Shown here: positions 1 through 8,793 of the stretch, piece after piece | How the letters are laid out: the number at the start of each line of letters is the position of its first letter | Position numbering within the stretch: position 1 is the stretch's first letter | Assembly (NCBI GenBank): GCA_030595455.1 | Contig: JAUVDF010000012.1 | Location: 1 to 12,254, forward strand | DNA: 12,254 bases | Direction of reading: 5' to 3' | Origin: Fidelibacterota bacterium | Lineage (GTDB): Bacteria > Fidelibacterota > UBA8477 > JABMPR01 | The notes under the pieces: generated by a model | Database searches by the model: none | What the model was told of the DNA's origin: nothing | The model's input: only the letters and a program-made list of their open reading frames with translations | Program-made: the position numbers and the translations under genes

Positions 1-1
1 C

Positions 2-1129
2 ACACCGCACTACTCAACTCGCGAAACAGATTATTTTCAGGGTCTTGGCAGCAAATGGCAAGTAAATGATCTACAGGGCCTGGTGTTCTGGTCGAGTAGA
101 AAAACATTAGGTAGTTTTGATGCAGACGACTTTCGAGAGGATTCTGATGGAATTCACCCTGTCCACAGGACTTTTGAGGAACACACACTGCGGGATATCG
201 GGTTTGCTGGAATATATGACTTCGGTGATATGAACCTGTTTGCAGCTGTGCTTTATAATTCAGTGAATGGATATTCTGCCAGAACTGAATGGGGTCTCCA
301 TTGGGATCTGAGTAAATCCCAATTTTTTCAAATATTCATGGATGATATCAGGAGAAATAATTCTAGAATATTAATAAACTGGTCATTTCGAGCTAAATTA
401 ATTCAATTATCTGCCCGCTATCGCTACTTCCAAACGATGAATTCAACTATCATAGGATCAGGGATGTACCTACTTGGTTCCAGGGCTAAGAGTGAGCAAG
501 GGTTTTCCCTGCGGCTACAAGTCAGACCTCGAAAGCAATTAAGTGTTCGCTATGCTTTGGATAATGGATCAGCCATTCAATTATCAAATATCCAGGATAA
601 CAGGAGCGTGTTGCAGCATAAAGCTCAAATACAGCTGGGAGGAAAACGACGTCAATGGCAATTGGATTTGAATCACAAAGAAGAGGGACCAATCATTCCT
701 GATGATATATGGTCGGGAGTAGCTGAGTATGTTCAGGTCACCAAGTTAGCTCTGTCCCTGAACGAAAAGCTTAGACCGGCCTGGCAATATCGGATAAACC
801 TTAAGACTGCTGTAGGGTATAGTGACCTGGGCTGGCTAATTCAGCAGCGAATTTTATGGTCAGAGAACTTATGGAAGAGCGCCGTCGGTTATAGCAGGTA
901 CACGATCCCCAGGTATACTTTAAGATTAAGTATCTATGAGTCAGGTCTGGTTGAGAGCTTTAATTTCTTTACTGCTTATGAGGATGGACAACGCTGGTTT
1001 TTCTACCTTAAATATAATGCAAACAAGCATGCTGACCTGGAAGTTCGACTGGCTCAGACGAAACTTTATGGTGGTGAAATCACCAGTAAACAGCTTGAGC
1101 TGAACTTTCAGTTGTCCATTGTCTTATAA
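2..1129 (+). CDS. C-terminal part of a probable outer-membrane beta-barrel protein (5' partial)
   Basis: The frame is open from base 2 to the TAA at 1127-1129, giving 375 residues with no start in sight. The internal GTG at 83 lies inside continuous coding sequence (preceding residues include YFQGLGSKWQ), so the true start is upstream of the window. The protein has many short stretches of alternating polar and aromatic/aliphatic residues, such as YDFGDMNLFAAVLYN and LSARYRYF. Charged turns separate them, there is no transmembrane helix, and the protein ends in a strand-like LELNFQLSIVL; all this fits an outer-membrane barrel. The general look resembles the barrel halves that follow helix-hairpin-helix (ComEA-like) domains in Bacteroidota and Ignavibacteria, but no such N-terminal domain is visible here, so that link is tentative. 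It ends 20 bases before the amidase gene. The function is unknown. Confidence 0.75.
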   Translation, partial: TPHYSTRETDYFQGLGSKWQVNDLQGLVFWSSRKTLGSFDADDFREDSDGIHPVHRTFEEHTLRDIGFAGIYDFGDMNLFAAVLYNSVNGYSARTEWGLHWDLSKSQFFQIFMDDIRRNNSRILINWSFRAKLIQLSARYRYFQTMNSTIIGSGMYLLGSRAKSEQGFSLRLQVRPRKQLSVRYALDNGSAIQLSNIQDNRSVLQHKAQIQLGGKRRQWQLDLNHKEEGPIIPDDIWSGVAEYVQVTKLALSLNEKLRPAWQYRINLKTAVGYSDLGWLIQQRILWSENLWKSAVGYSRYTIPRYTLRLSIYESGLVESFNFFTAYEDGQRWFFYLKYNANKHADLEVRLAQTKLYGGEITSKQLELNFQLSIVL

Positions 1130-1149
1130 AAGCCTCTCGACTAATTTCA

Positions 1150-2691
1150 ATGCTAATTATGACTCGCGCACACAAAATTATTTTCGTGATCCTACTGCTC
1201 CTAATGGCATCCTCACTGCAGGCGCGTCGAACTGAACTTATCCTGCAAAAAGCTGCTGATGATCGATATGTACCAGCGATTCCGGTATATCAGATTAATC
1301 AATATAATTACATTGCGGTTAAGGATGTATTAGACGCCTATAAAATTTCGGCATTCTTAAATCCTGCGGTTCGCAAGTCGGTCTTCCGCTTGGGACGACT
1401 CAAATTTAAAGTAACAGCTTATAATCATCATATCATGGTGGAGGACAAGACTTTTCAAATGTCCCATACGGTTATCTTCTTTGATGGTGAAACCTATCTA
1501 CCCATGGACGATTTTGTTGCTATTCTAAAACAAGTTGGCCTGGTCTCAGGGGTTACCCTGCTTTCTGGAACAGATACGGCTGATTTGATGGTCCAGAAAA
1601 CTGAAAAACACCCTGAACTATCACCCTTTGATATTGTATCAGCCAGTATTGAAGAACGCCAGAATGGAACGGTAATTCGGATTAGAACAGCAAATCGGTA
1701 TGATGCAAAATCAGTCAAAGCCTGGATTAATCGTGAGGAATGGCTGTATGTTACCTTGCCGGGGGCGACTGTAAATAAACCATTGCTGGACAAGACCAAA
1801 GTCCCCAAAAAAGGGACGATCAGAACCGTCACGGCTGACCAGTTGAATGGCACTTCTCAGCTTACCTTCCGGCTACGTGGGACGGTTGAAGGCGTAGATG
1901 TATTACATCGGGATTCTCCTCCGGAAATTCTGTTAACCATTCGCCGACCCTATACCATAGACCAATCCCATTATCTGGATCAAGAGCGGGCTAAATGGAA
2001 GCTGGATAAGATTGTACTAGATGCTGGTCATGGAGGGCATGATCCAGGTGCTCGCGGTAACGGTGCCAAGGAAAAAGATATTGTTCTGGATGTTGTTAAA
2101 CGGCTTGGCAAATTGATTGAAACTCGCACTGATATTGAAGTGGTTTACACCAGAAAGACTGATGTATTTATCCCCTTATGGGAGCGTACAAAAATTGCGA
2201 ATGAGGCTAAAGGTAAAGTCTTTTTAAGTGTCCATGTCAACGCAAACAAAAATAGACGAGCCTCTGGTTTTGAAACATACCTCCTGCGACCGGGTAAAAC
2301 CGATGCAGCAGTTGCAGTTGCTGAGATGGAAAATGCGGTAATCAAACTGGAGAAGAGCTCCAATCAATACAGCAAATTGAATGCTGAACAACTTATCTTG
2401 GCTACGATGGCACAAAGTACGTTTGTACAGCAGAGTGAGACCCTGGCAGATCTGATCCAAAGTGAGTTTGATAAAAAATTAGTGGGACAGAACCGAGGTG
2501 TCAAACAAGCTGGCTTTGTTGTTCTGATTGGAGCCTCTATGCCAAATGTACTGATTGAATTGGGTTTTATTTCCAATAAGAATGATGCCAAGAGATTGAA
2601 ACAAGCGGCTTATCGCCAGAAAGCTGCGGAAGCTATTTTTAAGGCATTAATGAAGTATAAAACCAGACATGAAAAATTATTAGCACCATGA
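1150..2691 (+). CDS. amiC: N-acetylmuramoyl-L-alanine amidase, AmiC-type, with AMIN domain
   Basis: Zinc amidase that cuts the bond between N-acetylmuramic acid and the L-alanine of the stem peptide, acting on periplasmic peptidoglycan during cell separation or remodelling. A signal peptide is clear (basic start, then IIFVILLLLMASSLQA, residues 10-25). Residues about 28-150 resemble a copper-amine-oxidase-N-like module and about 158-268 an AMIN targeting domain. The Amidase_3 domain starts near 287: zinc ligands H294 (DAGHGG), E308 (AKEKD) and H362 (SVHVNA), with catalytic E470 (LIELGF). Residues about 384-445 form an insert rich in E, Q and A (AEMENAVIKLEKSS onward), at the position of the autoinhibitory helix of E. 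coli AmiB/AmiC. ATG 1159 is an alternative start giving a three-residue shorter signal peptide; neither start has a clear ribosome site. The gene ends in an ATGA overlap with murI. Confidence 0.93.
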   Translation: MLIMTRAHKIIFVILLLLMASSLQARRTELILQKAADDRYVPAIPVYQINQYNYIAVKDVLDAYKISAFLNPAVRKSVFRLGRLKFKVTAYNHHIMVEDKTFQMSHTVIFFDGETYLPMDDFVAILKQVGLVSGVTLLSGTDTADLMVQKTEKHPELSPFDIVSASIEERQNGTVIRIRTANRYDAKSVKAWINREEWLYVTLPGATVNKPLLDKTKVPKKGTIRTVTADQLNGTSQLTFRLRGTVEGVDVLHRDSPPEILLTIRRPYTIDQSHYLDQERAKWKLDKIVLDAGHGGHDPGARGNGAKEKDIVLDVVKRLGKLIETRTDIEVVYTRKTDVFIPLWERTKIANEAKGKVFLSVHVNANKNRRASGFETYLLRPGKTDAAVAVAEMENAVIKLEKSSNQYSKLNAEQLILATMAQSTFVQQSETLADLIQSEFDKKLVGQNRGVKQAGFVVLIGASMPNVLIELGFISNKNDAKRLKQAAYRQKAAEAIFKALMKYKTRHEKLLAP

Positions 2692-3521
2692 GTGATGTGA
2701 CTTCAGAACAAGCTATTGGCGTCTTTGATTCCGGATTAGGAGGCATCTCCGTTGTTCGGTCTCTAATGAATCTCCTGCCACAGGAACATCTGATCTATTT
2801 TGGTGATACAGCACGTGTTCCATATGGATCAAAATCCCAAGAAACTGTCGTGAGATTTTCTCACCAGATATCTTCATTTCTGTTAGAGAAGCAGGTCAAA
2901 ATGATTGTTGTGGCCTGTAACACGGCTTCATCTGTGGCTCTTGAATCCCTACAGCAAAAATTTGATGTTCCCATCGTTGGTGTAATTGACCCTGGTTCCA
3001 AGGCGGCCGTAAAACACGCCAGGACTAAGCGGATTGGCGTCATTGGGACTGCTTCAACAATTCGATCAGGCGCTTACCGGTCAGCAATCCGCGAACTAGA
3101 TTCAGAGATTGAAGTAGTTGATCAGTCATGTCCGTTATTAGTACCGCTAGTTGAAGAAGATTGGCCCCAGGATGCGGTTGTTGAGCAGGTCCTCCAAAAC
3201 TACCTGAGGACATTTCAGCAAAATAAACCAGATGCCTTAATTTTAGGCTGTACTCACTACCCTTATCTTAAGTCTGCTATTCAGAAGGTCATGGGGCAAG
3301 ATGTGCACCTTGTGGATTCCGGAGAGGAAACGGCTACGGAAGTGCAAAACGTATTGGTGAACTTGAATTTACTTAATACTGAAACCGGTGATCCTGGTAA
3401 GCATAAATTCTATGTGTCTGATTTTCCGCAAAAATTTGAAGAGACAGCCTCTCGTTTTTTAGGGCGTCCCCTTGAAAACCTATTCAAAGTTGAACTTGAA
3501 GTTCTAGAATCATACAAATAA
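2688..3521 (+). CDS. murI: Glutamate racemase
   Basis: Converts L-glutamate to D-glutamate in the cytoplasm for the peptidoglycan stem peptide, without a cofactor. All family signatures are present in order: FDSGLGG (residues 13-19) with the active-site Asp, YFGDTARVPYG (37-47), catalytic Cys77 in VACNTAS, and second catalytic Cys188 followed by His190 in LGCTHYPYL. The length of 277 residues is normal for the family. The start ATG overlaps the stop of the amidase gene (ATGA at 2688-2691), so the two wall genes are probably translationally coupled: one makes a wall building block, the other trims the finished wall. Confidence 0.97.
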   Translation: MSDVTSEQAIGVFDSGLGGISVVRSLMNLLPQEHLIYFGDTARVPYGSKSQETVVRFSHQISSFLLEKQVKMIVVACNTASSVALESLQQKFDVPIVGVIDPGSKAAVKHARTKRIGVIGTASTIRSGAYRSAIRELDSEIEVVDQSCPLLVPLVEEDWPQDAVVEQVLQNYLRTFQQNKPDALILGCTHYPYLKSAIQKVMGQDVHLVDSGEETATEVQNVLVNLNLLNTETGDPGKHKFYVSDFPQKFEETASRFLGRPLENLFKVELEVLESYK

Positions 3522-3563
3522 ACACAGTTCAACGATAACAGAAAATTGGGTTCTCCTAAGTTT

Positions 3564-4847
3564 ATGAGTTCAGACTCCAAAGCTATTTTTGACTACATCT
3601 TTAACCTGACTGTTCCAGGCGTAAAACTAGAATTATCCCGGGTTGAACAATTTATGGAGCTTCTGGGCGATCCCCATCAGGCCTATCCAGTTATTCATAT
3701 AGCTGGTACCAATGGCAAGGGCTCTACTGCTGCCATGTTGGCTACCATTCTTAATGCTCATGGAGTTAAAACAGGTTTATTTACCTCCCCGCATTTATTG
3801 ATACCAAATGAGCGAATTCGTATCGGCGATGTATTAATTCCCGACGATTTCATCATCGAGAAAGTTGAAACCTGGCGACCACATATAGACAGTCTGGGGA
3901 TTACATTTTTTGAAGTCCTGACTGCACTTGGTATGGTTTACTTCAAAGAGCAGGGCGTGGAGTTGGCTGTTTTTGAAACTGGTCTGGGAGGTCGTCTTGA
4001 TGCCACCAATGTGGTTGATCCAGTTCTTAGTATCATTACAGCGGTTTCCATGGATCATGAGAATATCCTCGGTGATACTATCGAAAAGATTGCCATGGAG
4101 AAAGCGGGTATCATTAAAACGGGGAAACCCCTGATCCTTGGCAAAAATACTTCCGCAGTGTGTGCCGTTGTTGAAGATGTTTGCGACACAAAAGGCTCGT
4201 CCATCACTTATGTTCCTGATGTAGCTGAGATTTTAGAATCTGAAACTAAACAAGTTCTGCAGCACATCCGAATTTCTTTAGCTGATCAAATCTTTGAAGT
4301 TAGGCTACCGCTTCTAGGGCTCCACCAGACAGAGAATTTTAGCAATGTACTGGTTGCATTAGACCAATTAGATTTTGATTTGGATCAGCAGAAAATCCAG
4401 AGCGGTCTGGATGAGTTACAATGGTGGGGGCGATTACAGCCTTTACAGTTAGATCCTTTAGTACTATATGATGTTGCCCATAACCCTGAGGGATTGGAGC
4501 GGTTGCTAGAGTCACTTAACGAATCAGGGCTTAAGGATAGTGTCCTGATTGTTGCTTTCAATGCGCGGAAAAATATCACTGGCTTGCTTAATCTATTGTC
4601 AACCTGGTCTGCACCAGTATTGTTTACCATTTTTGAGGGCTATTCAGCGCTTAGTCAGGAGGCGCTCATTCAGCAGGGGGTTGATCCTACAGCAATCTCA
4701 CAAAACCCGCAAGCAGCTTACGCTAAAGCGCTTGAGCTGAGGGACCATAAAAAGCAGAGTATCTGTTTTTTGGGGAGCCACTATTTAGCTGAATCCCTGT
4801 TTGAATTGTTTGATTTTGACTTTTATCACAACGGGAATAAAAAGTAG
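3564..4847 (+). CDS. folC: Folylpolyglutamate synthase / dihydrofolate synthase
   Basis: Mur-ligase-like ATP-dependent enzyme that adds glutamate to folates and, in many bacteria, also joins glutamate to dihydropteroate. Numbering from ATG 3564, the ATP loop is HIAGTNGKGST (residues 45-55), followed by ETGLGGRLDATN (138-149) and the SMDHENILG (162-170) to EKAGIIK (179-185) block. The Lys of AGIIK matches the carbamylated Lys of the Mur-ligase fold. The C-terminal domain carries YDVAHNPEG. The stretch ITFFEVLT (113-120) matches the folate-side family motif. The 427-residue length is typical. I chose ATG 3564, since the in-frame TTG at 3546 would only add six residues (GSPKF-type) outside the family start; neither has a good ribosome site. 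Whether it has one or both activities cannot be read from sequence. Confidence 0.95.
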   Translation: MSSDSKAIFDYIFNLTVPGVKLELSRVEQFMELLGDPHQAYPVIHIAGTNGKGSTAAMLATILNAHGVKTGLFTSPHLLIPNERIRIGDVLIPDDFIIEKVETWRPHIDSLGITFFEVLTALGMVYFKEQGVELAVFETGLGGRLDATNVVDPVLSIITAVSMDHENILGDTIEKIAMEKAGIIKTGKPLILGKNTSAVCAVVEDVCDTKGSSITYVPDVAEILESETKQVLQHIRISLADQIFEVRLPLLGLHQTENFSNVLVALDQLDFDLDQQKIQSGLDELQWWGRLQPLQLDPLVLYDVAHNPEGLERLLESLNESGLKDSVLIVAFNARKNITGLLNLLSTWSAPVLFTIFEGYSALSQEALIQQGVDPTAISQNPQAAYAKALELRDHKKQSICFLGSHYLAESLFELFDFDFYHNGNKK

Positions 4848-4855
4848 ATTTTTAA

Positions 4856-4883
4856 TTGACAAGGTATAGGTAGTGTTTAAATT
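4856..4883 (+). promoter_or_regulatory. Possible sigma-70-type promoter upstream of rho
   Basis: TTGACA at 4856-4861 is a perfect -35 match. It is followed after 16 bases by TAAATT (4878-4883), a 4/6 match to the -10 box. It lies just after folC in the largest gap of the window and would give a leader of about 100 bases before rho. The gap also holds a short hairpin, GTACT/AGTAC at 4890-4894 and 4907-4911, around a TTCATGAA loop. No Bacteroidota-type -33/-7 pair was seen. The call is by eye only. Confidence 0.35.
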
Positions 4884-4989
4884 CCTTTTGTACTTCATGA
4901 ACTGATAGTACTAACTCAAATCTCCCAGGAATAATTTTTTACAACAGAATTTTAATTATATCAAACAACAAAAGAACAGGTCCATTTCA

Positions 4990-6243
4990 ATGAGTTACAC
5001 CATTAGCCAGCTTCAAGCTATGAAGTTGAAGGAATTGGCAGATATTGCCAAAGAACTAGACATTCCAGCTGTAGCTGGACAAAAGAAAATTAGTTTGGTC
5101 GAGGGTATTCTAGAAGCCCAAACGGAGAGTGCCGGGATGATGTTTTCAACCGGTGTTCTAGAAATTCTTCCAGATGGGTACGGATTTCTTAGGGATTCAG
5201 CCAACAACTACCTGGCAGGTGCTCATGATATTTATGTGTCACCCTCACAAATCAAACGTTTTGGTCTGCGGACCGGTCATATTGTTTGGGGTCAGGTACG
5301 TCCACCAAAAGACAATGAGCGGTATTTTGCCCTACTGAAAGTTGAAGCCATTAACCATCAAAACCCGGAGGAAGGTCGTATTGTTCCTCGGTTTGATACA
5401 CTGACTCCCCTATATGCTGACAGTAAGCTGATTTTAGAAAGAGGTCCTAAGAGCTATTCCATGCGAGTCATGGATCTTTTATGTCCTGTTGGTAAAGGTC
5501 AGCGTGGTCTTATCACGGCTCAGCCTAAAACTGGAAAAACGATTATACTTCAGGACATCGCCAACTCAATCTTGGAGAATCACCCCGAGGTCGTTCTGAT
5601 TGTGCTCCTCATCGATGAACGTCCTGAGGAAGTGACTGATATGCGCCGCATGGTTGATGCTGAAGTAATTGCATCCACCTTTGATGAACCGCCAGAGCGC
5701 CATGTTCAGGTTGCTGATATGGTCTTGAATAAAGCCAAGTGTCTGGTCGAATTTGGGAAAGATGTGGTCATTCTGCTAGATAGTCTAACCCGTCTGGCTC
5801 GAGCTCATAATGCGGTCATACCCCATAGTGGTAAAATCCTTTCTGGTGGTATTGATTCAAATGCTCTGCACCGTCCTAAGCGCTTCTTTGGAGCTGCCCG
5901 AAATGTTGAGGATGGTGGTAGTCTAACTATTATGGCCACAGCACTGATCGAGACCGGATCACGTATGGATGACGTGATTTTTGAAGAATTTAAAGGTACT
6001 GGTAATATGGAATTGGTCCTTGATCGTCGTCTTAGTGATCGTCGTATTTACCCAGCTATCGATATCAATCGCTCAAGTACGCGTAAGGAAGAATTGCTGA
6101 TGAGCAAGGCTGAATTATCCAGAACCTGGATTCTACGCAAATTATTGAATGAAATGACACCGGTAGAAGCCATGGAGTTTCTCCTTGAACGAATGCAAAG
6201 GTCAGAAACAAATAAAGAGTTTATCCGCTCGATGAATTCCTGA
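4990..6243 (+). CDS. rho: Transcription termination factor Rho
   Basis: Hexameric RNA-dependent ATPase that loads on nascent RNA and stops transcription. The N-terminal helical domain (residues about 1-45) is followed by the cold-shock-like RNA-binding domain with [15 protein letters not shown] (55-69). The ATPase core has Walker A AQPKTGKT (177-184), the Walker B region [16 protein letters not shown] (259-274), the Q loop SGGIDSN (285-291) and the R-loop region [11 protein letters not shown] (318-328). [11 protein letters not shown] and RRIYPAIDI (351-359) are the usual C-terminal blocks. At 417 residues it is the compact form, close to E. coli Rho, without the long N-terminal insert seen in some Actinobacteria and Bacteroidota. 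A weak ribosome site (CAGG near 4977-4980) precedes ATG 4990. Confidence 0.98.
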   Translation: MSYTISQLQAMKLKELADIAKELDIPAVAGQKKISLVEGILEAQTESAGMMFSTGVLEILPDGYGFLRDSANNYLAGAHDIYVSPSQIKRFGLRTGHIVWGQVRPPKDNERYFALLKVEAINHQNPEEGRIVPRFDTLTPLYADSKLILERGPKSYSMRVMDLLCPVGKGQRGLITAQPKTGKTIILQDIANSILENHPEVVLIVLLIDERPEEVTDMRRMVDAEVIASTFDEPPERHVQVADMVLNKAKCLVEFGKDVVILLDSLTRLARAHNAVIPHSGKILSGGIDSNALHRPKRFFGAARNVEDGGSLTIMATALIETGSRMDDVIFEEFKGTGNMELVLDRRLSDRRIYPAIDINRSSTRKEELLMSKAELSRTWILRKLLNEMTPVEAMEFLLERMQRSETNKEFIRSMNS

Positions 6244-6298
6244 TAGAATCCAGCGTAACTCCATAATATAAATCCTTGTTTTACATGACACCTTTCCC

Positions 6299-6328
6299 TT
6301 GCTAAGAGAGGGGGGGTGCCGATATATT
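6299..6328 (+). promoter_or_regulatory. Possible promoter for aspC
   Basis: TTGCTA (6299-6304, 4/6 to the -35 consensus) and TATATT (6323-6328, 5/6 to the -10 consensus) are separated by 18 bases. Transcription would begin near 6335, giving a short leader that contains only the T-run and the ribosome site. The spacer contains a run of seven G. The same bases can also be read as part of a terminator hairpin (separate entry), so the two readings compete. Confidence 0.3.
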
Positions 6329-6343
6329 GCGCGGCTTTTTTTT
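6318..6343 (+). terminator. Possible intrinsic terminator or attenuator between rho and aspC
   Basis: A GCCG/CGGC stem (6318-6321 with 6332-6335) and a 10-base loop are directly followed by eight T (6336-6343). Just upstream, the pyrimidine run at 6291-6300 can pair with the G-run at 6308-6316, partly through G-U pairs, to form a second hairpin. The four-base GC stem is short for a strong terminator. The T-run ends immediately before the aspC ribosome site, so read-through would place this element in the aspC leader. It may end rho transcripts or attenuate aspC. Confidence 0.35.
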
Positions 6344-6350
6344 GGAGAGG
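6344..6350 (+). promoter_or_regulatory. Ribosome binding site that fixes the aspC start
   Basis: GGAGAGG lies eight bases before ATG 6359. This strong match places the start at 6359, not at the in-frame TTG 6299, which has no ribosome site and would translate the hairpin/T-run region. A second, out-of-frame ATG at 6354 sits five bases before the true one. Confidence 0.75.
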
Positions 6351-6358
6351 GAAATGAA

Positions 6359-7546
6359 ATGAGATTTGCTAACAGGATCAACGCTTTGCAACCTTCAGCC
6401 ACCATGGCTGTGATGGAAGCTGCCGCTCAACTCAGAGCGCAGGGAGTAGATATTATATCTTTCGGAGCAGGTGAACCGGATTTTGATACACCGGAACATA
6501 TTGTCGCCTCTGCGAAAACCGCTCTTGACGAAGGGAAAACTCGCTATACTCCAGCGTCAGGTACAGCCACTCTTAAGCAAGCCATTGCCAATAAGCTAAA
6601 AAAAGATAACGGACTTGATTATCAGGCAAATCAGATTGTTGTTTCAAATGGCGGGAAACATTCGCTGTTTAACATCATGATGACTCTGTTCGAAGAAGGG
6701 GACGAAGTCATTCTTCTCGCTCCCTATTGGGTTACTTATCCTGAACAAGTAAAGTTAAGTGGTGCCACTCCTGTGATCGTAGAGACAAAGGAAGCAGATG
6801 CTTTTCAACTTACTCGTGATCAGTTGTTGACAGGTGTTACTGAAAATACCAAGGGTATCATTGTCAATACACCTTCAAACCCCAGTGGAGCCGTATTGAA
6901 TCGTGAGAGTCTGCAAGCAGTTGTAGATGTTGCCAAAGCCCATGACCTCTGGATCATCAGTGATGAGTGTTATGAGTTGCTGGTTTATGGCGGTGAACAT
7001 ATTAGCCTGGCTAGCATGGAAGGGGCATATGCTAAAACGGTTACCGTTCAGACTATGTCTAAACCGTTTGCCATGACTGGGTGGCGTATTGGGTACACCG
7101 CTTCTGCACCTGAATTAGCTAAAGCAATGGGTAAATTTCAGGGACAAGCGACCAGTAATCCGAACTCAATTGCTCAGTATGCTTCTGAAACAGCCCTCAA
7201 TGAGGAACCGGTATTCCTGACTGGATGGCGTAAAGAATTTGTAGAACGTCGTGATTATATGATTAAGACCCTGAACGAAATACCGGGAGTCAGTTGTCTT
7301 ATGCCTGAGGGTGCTTTTTACGCATTTCCAAAAATCTCAGGTCTGTTTGGAAAAAAAGCAGGGGATGTCGTTATCAATAATGACATGGATCTGACAAAAT
7401 ATTTGCTGGATGCGGCCCATATTACTGTTGTACCGGGTTCGGCTTTTGGCGCTGGAGAGCATGTTAGGTTATCTTATGCCACTTCTCTTGACGCTATAAA
7501 AACCGGTTTGGACAGATTTGCCCAAGCCGTAAATAAATTGAATTGA
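6359..7546 (+). CDS. aspC: Class I aminotransferase, aspartate aminotransferase type (PLP)
   Basis: PLP enzyme of fold type I, subgroup 1b (the Thermus/Bacillus-like aspartate aminotransferase branch), which moves an amino group between aspartate and 2-oxoglutarate in the cytoplasm. The N-terminus reads [19 protein letters not shown], then [11 protein letters not shown]. Signature blocks include [11 protein letters not shown], the substrate and PLP contacts in [11 protein letters not shown] and [13 protein letters not shown], and the Schiff-base Lys235 in [15 protein letters not shown]370 in [11 protein letters not shown] is the substrate-carboxylate Arg. The 395-residue length is typical. 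Members of this branch may also act as prephenate aminotransferase, which cannot be excluded here. The start is set by GGAGAGG at 6344-6350. rpmE follows after 19 bases. Confidence 0.93.
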   Translation: MRFANRINALQPSATMAVMEAAAQLRAQGVDIISFGAGEPDFDTPEHIVASAKTALDEGKTRYTPASGTATLKQAIANKLKKDNGLDYQANQIVVSNGGKHSLFNIMMTLFEEGDEVILLAPYWVTYPEQVKLSGATPVIVETKEADAFQLTRDQLLTGVTENTKGIIVNTPSNPSGAVLNRESLQAVVDVAKAHDLWIISDECYELLVYGGEHISLASMEGAYAKTVTVQTMSKPFAMTGWRIGYTASAPELAKAMGKFQGQATSNPNSIAQYASETALNEEPVFLTGWRKEFVERRDYMIKTLNEIPGVSCLMPEGAFYAFPKISGLFGKKAGDVVINNDMDLTKYLLDAAHITVVPGSAFGAGEHVRLSYATSLDAIKTGLDRFAQAVNKLN

Positions 7547-7565
7547 TGAAGGGAGTTATCATAAA

Positions 7566-7778
7566 ATGAAACCAGGAATCCATCCTAAATATGAATTAAA
7601 CAAGGTGACTTGCGCCTGTGGAAATAGTTTTGAGACTTATACCACTGTTGGTGAATTGCATATCGAAATTTGTAACGATTGTCACCCATATTTCACTGGG
7701 AAACAGAAATTGCTAGATACAGCTGGTCGTATCGACAAGTTCCGTAAAAAATACAGTACAGCTGCTAAAGCTAAATAA
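7566..7778 (+). CDS. rpmE: 50S ribosomal protein L31, zinc-binding form
   Basis: Small protein of the large ribosomal subunit near the central protuberance. The sequence starts [20 protein letters not shown] and carries the complete zinc set C16, C18, C36, C39 (CAC...CNDC). It is therefore the C+ form of L31, not the zinc-free paralogue. [20 protein letters not shown] is the family C-terminal signature. The 70-residue length is normal. GGGAG at 7551-7555 lies 10 bases ahead of the ATG. It sits 22 bases before the DUF1385 gene, and rpmE next to DUF1385 and prfA is an arrangement known from several phyla. Confidence 0.97.
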   Translation: MKPGIHPKYELNKVTCACGNSFETYTTVGELHIEICNDCHPYFTGKQKLLDTAGRIDKFRKKYSTAAKAK

Positions 7779-7800
7779 GCCTGTTGTTAGAACTGAACTG

Positions 7801-8793
7801 ATGCTAAAACGCTCATATCGCGTTCTGTTTCAGGCATTTATTACGGCTCAACAATCCATCTTGGTTGGTGGACAAGCCATCATCGAGGGTGTGATGATGC
7901 GCGTTCCGGGAGCCTATGCCATTGCAGTGAGAAACCCTCAAGGTGAAATAATTACTCGCCGCGAGGAATTCACGTCGCTTAGTGAAAAATATGCCATGCT
8001 GAAAAAACCGGTTATTCGAGGCATGATTGCCCTCTTTGAATCCATGAAGATGGGTATAAAAACACTCAATGAGTCAGCCGAGATTGCCTACGAGGAAGAT
8101 TCCACAGCAGAGATGAGTTTGAAGGATAAGATTCTTTCTTTTCTGGGAACGCTCCTGGCTCTGGGAATTGGCCTGGGCTTGTTTTTTGTAACCCCGCTGT
8201 TTGTCACCGGGAATTTGTTACACCTGTCTGAAACCGCATTCACATTTAATATCGTATCGGGTATCATCCGCATAGCCCTTTTTCTGACTTACCTCTGGGC
8301 CATTTCGCTCATGGATGATGTAAAACGACTTTTTCAATATCATGGAGCTGAGCATAAAACGGTTTATGCCTTTGAAGCTGGGAAACAATTAGATCTGGAG
8401 TCGGCTAGACCATTTCAGACCCAGCATCCCAGGTGTGGTACCAGTTTTATCTTTATCGTGCTATTGTCCTCCATCGTTATGTTTGCTCTGATTGATAGTG
8501 TCGTAAAGCTCTTTGTGGGTGAGATGAATCTTCAGATTCGCCTCATAACCCATCTACCGCTTATCCCACTGGTTGCTGGTGTATCCTATGAAGTCCTGAA
8601 ATTGACTTCAAAATATCGTCACATTGGCTGGGTACGAGCTTTAGCTGCACCGGGAATCTGGCTGCAGAATATCACGACTAGTGAACCAGATGATGACCAG
8701 CTGACCGTAGCATTGGAATCTCTGAAGTACGCTTTTGGGGATGACCTGGAAAAATATCAAGGCCAGACCTATGTTGCCGAGGCCATTGACTAA
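7801..8793 (+). CDS. DUF1385 (YqhQ-like) multi-pass membrane protein
   Basis: Conserved membrane protein of unknown biochemical role, recognised from [13 protein letters not shown] (residues 22-34), [19 protein letters not shown] (67-85), the block [17 protein letters not shown] (178-194) and HPRCGTSF (209-216). Hydrophobic segments fall near 110-135, 151-171, 213-238 and 246-266, so about four membrane helices are expected. The conserved His/Glu/Cys blocks lie in the loop between helices two and three. The ATG at 7801 has no clear ribosome site and gives about 20 residues before the family core; TTG 7861 would start almost at the core. The stop overlaps the prfA start by one base (TAATG, 8791-8795), so the two are probably co-translated. 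Family membership is confident; function is not assigned. Confidence 0.92.
   Translation: MLKRSYRVLFQAFITAQQSILVGGQAIIEGVMMRVPGAYAIAVRNPQGEIITRREEFTSLSEKYAMLKKPVIRGMIALFESMKMGIKTLNESAEIAYEEDSTAEMSLKDKILSFLGTLLALGIGLGLFFVTPLFVTGNLLHLSETAFTFNIVSGIIRIALFLTYLWAISLMDDVKRLFQYHGAEHKTVYAFEAGKQLDLESARPFQTQHPRCGTSFIFIVLLSSIVMFALIDSVVKLFVGEMNLQIRLITHLPLIPLVAGVSYEVLKLTSKYRHIGWVRALAAPGIWLQNITTSEPDDDQLTVALESLKYAFGDDLEKYQGQTYVAEAID

Noticed and set aside
1494..1853. 119-codon open frame on the - strand
   Set aside because: It is a shadow of the amidase AMIN-domain region, with no recognisable motif or ribosome site.
3546..3563. TTG 3546 as the folC start
   Set aside because: It adds six residues outside the family start and has no ribosome site; ATG 3564 is preferred, although not by a strong site either.
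6299..6358. TTG 6299 as the aspC start
   Set aside because: It would translate the hairpin/T-run region; ATG 6359 has a strong GGAGAGG site and matches the family N-terminus.
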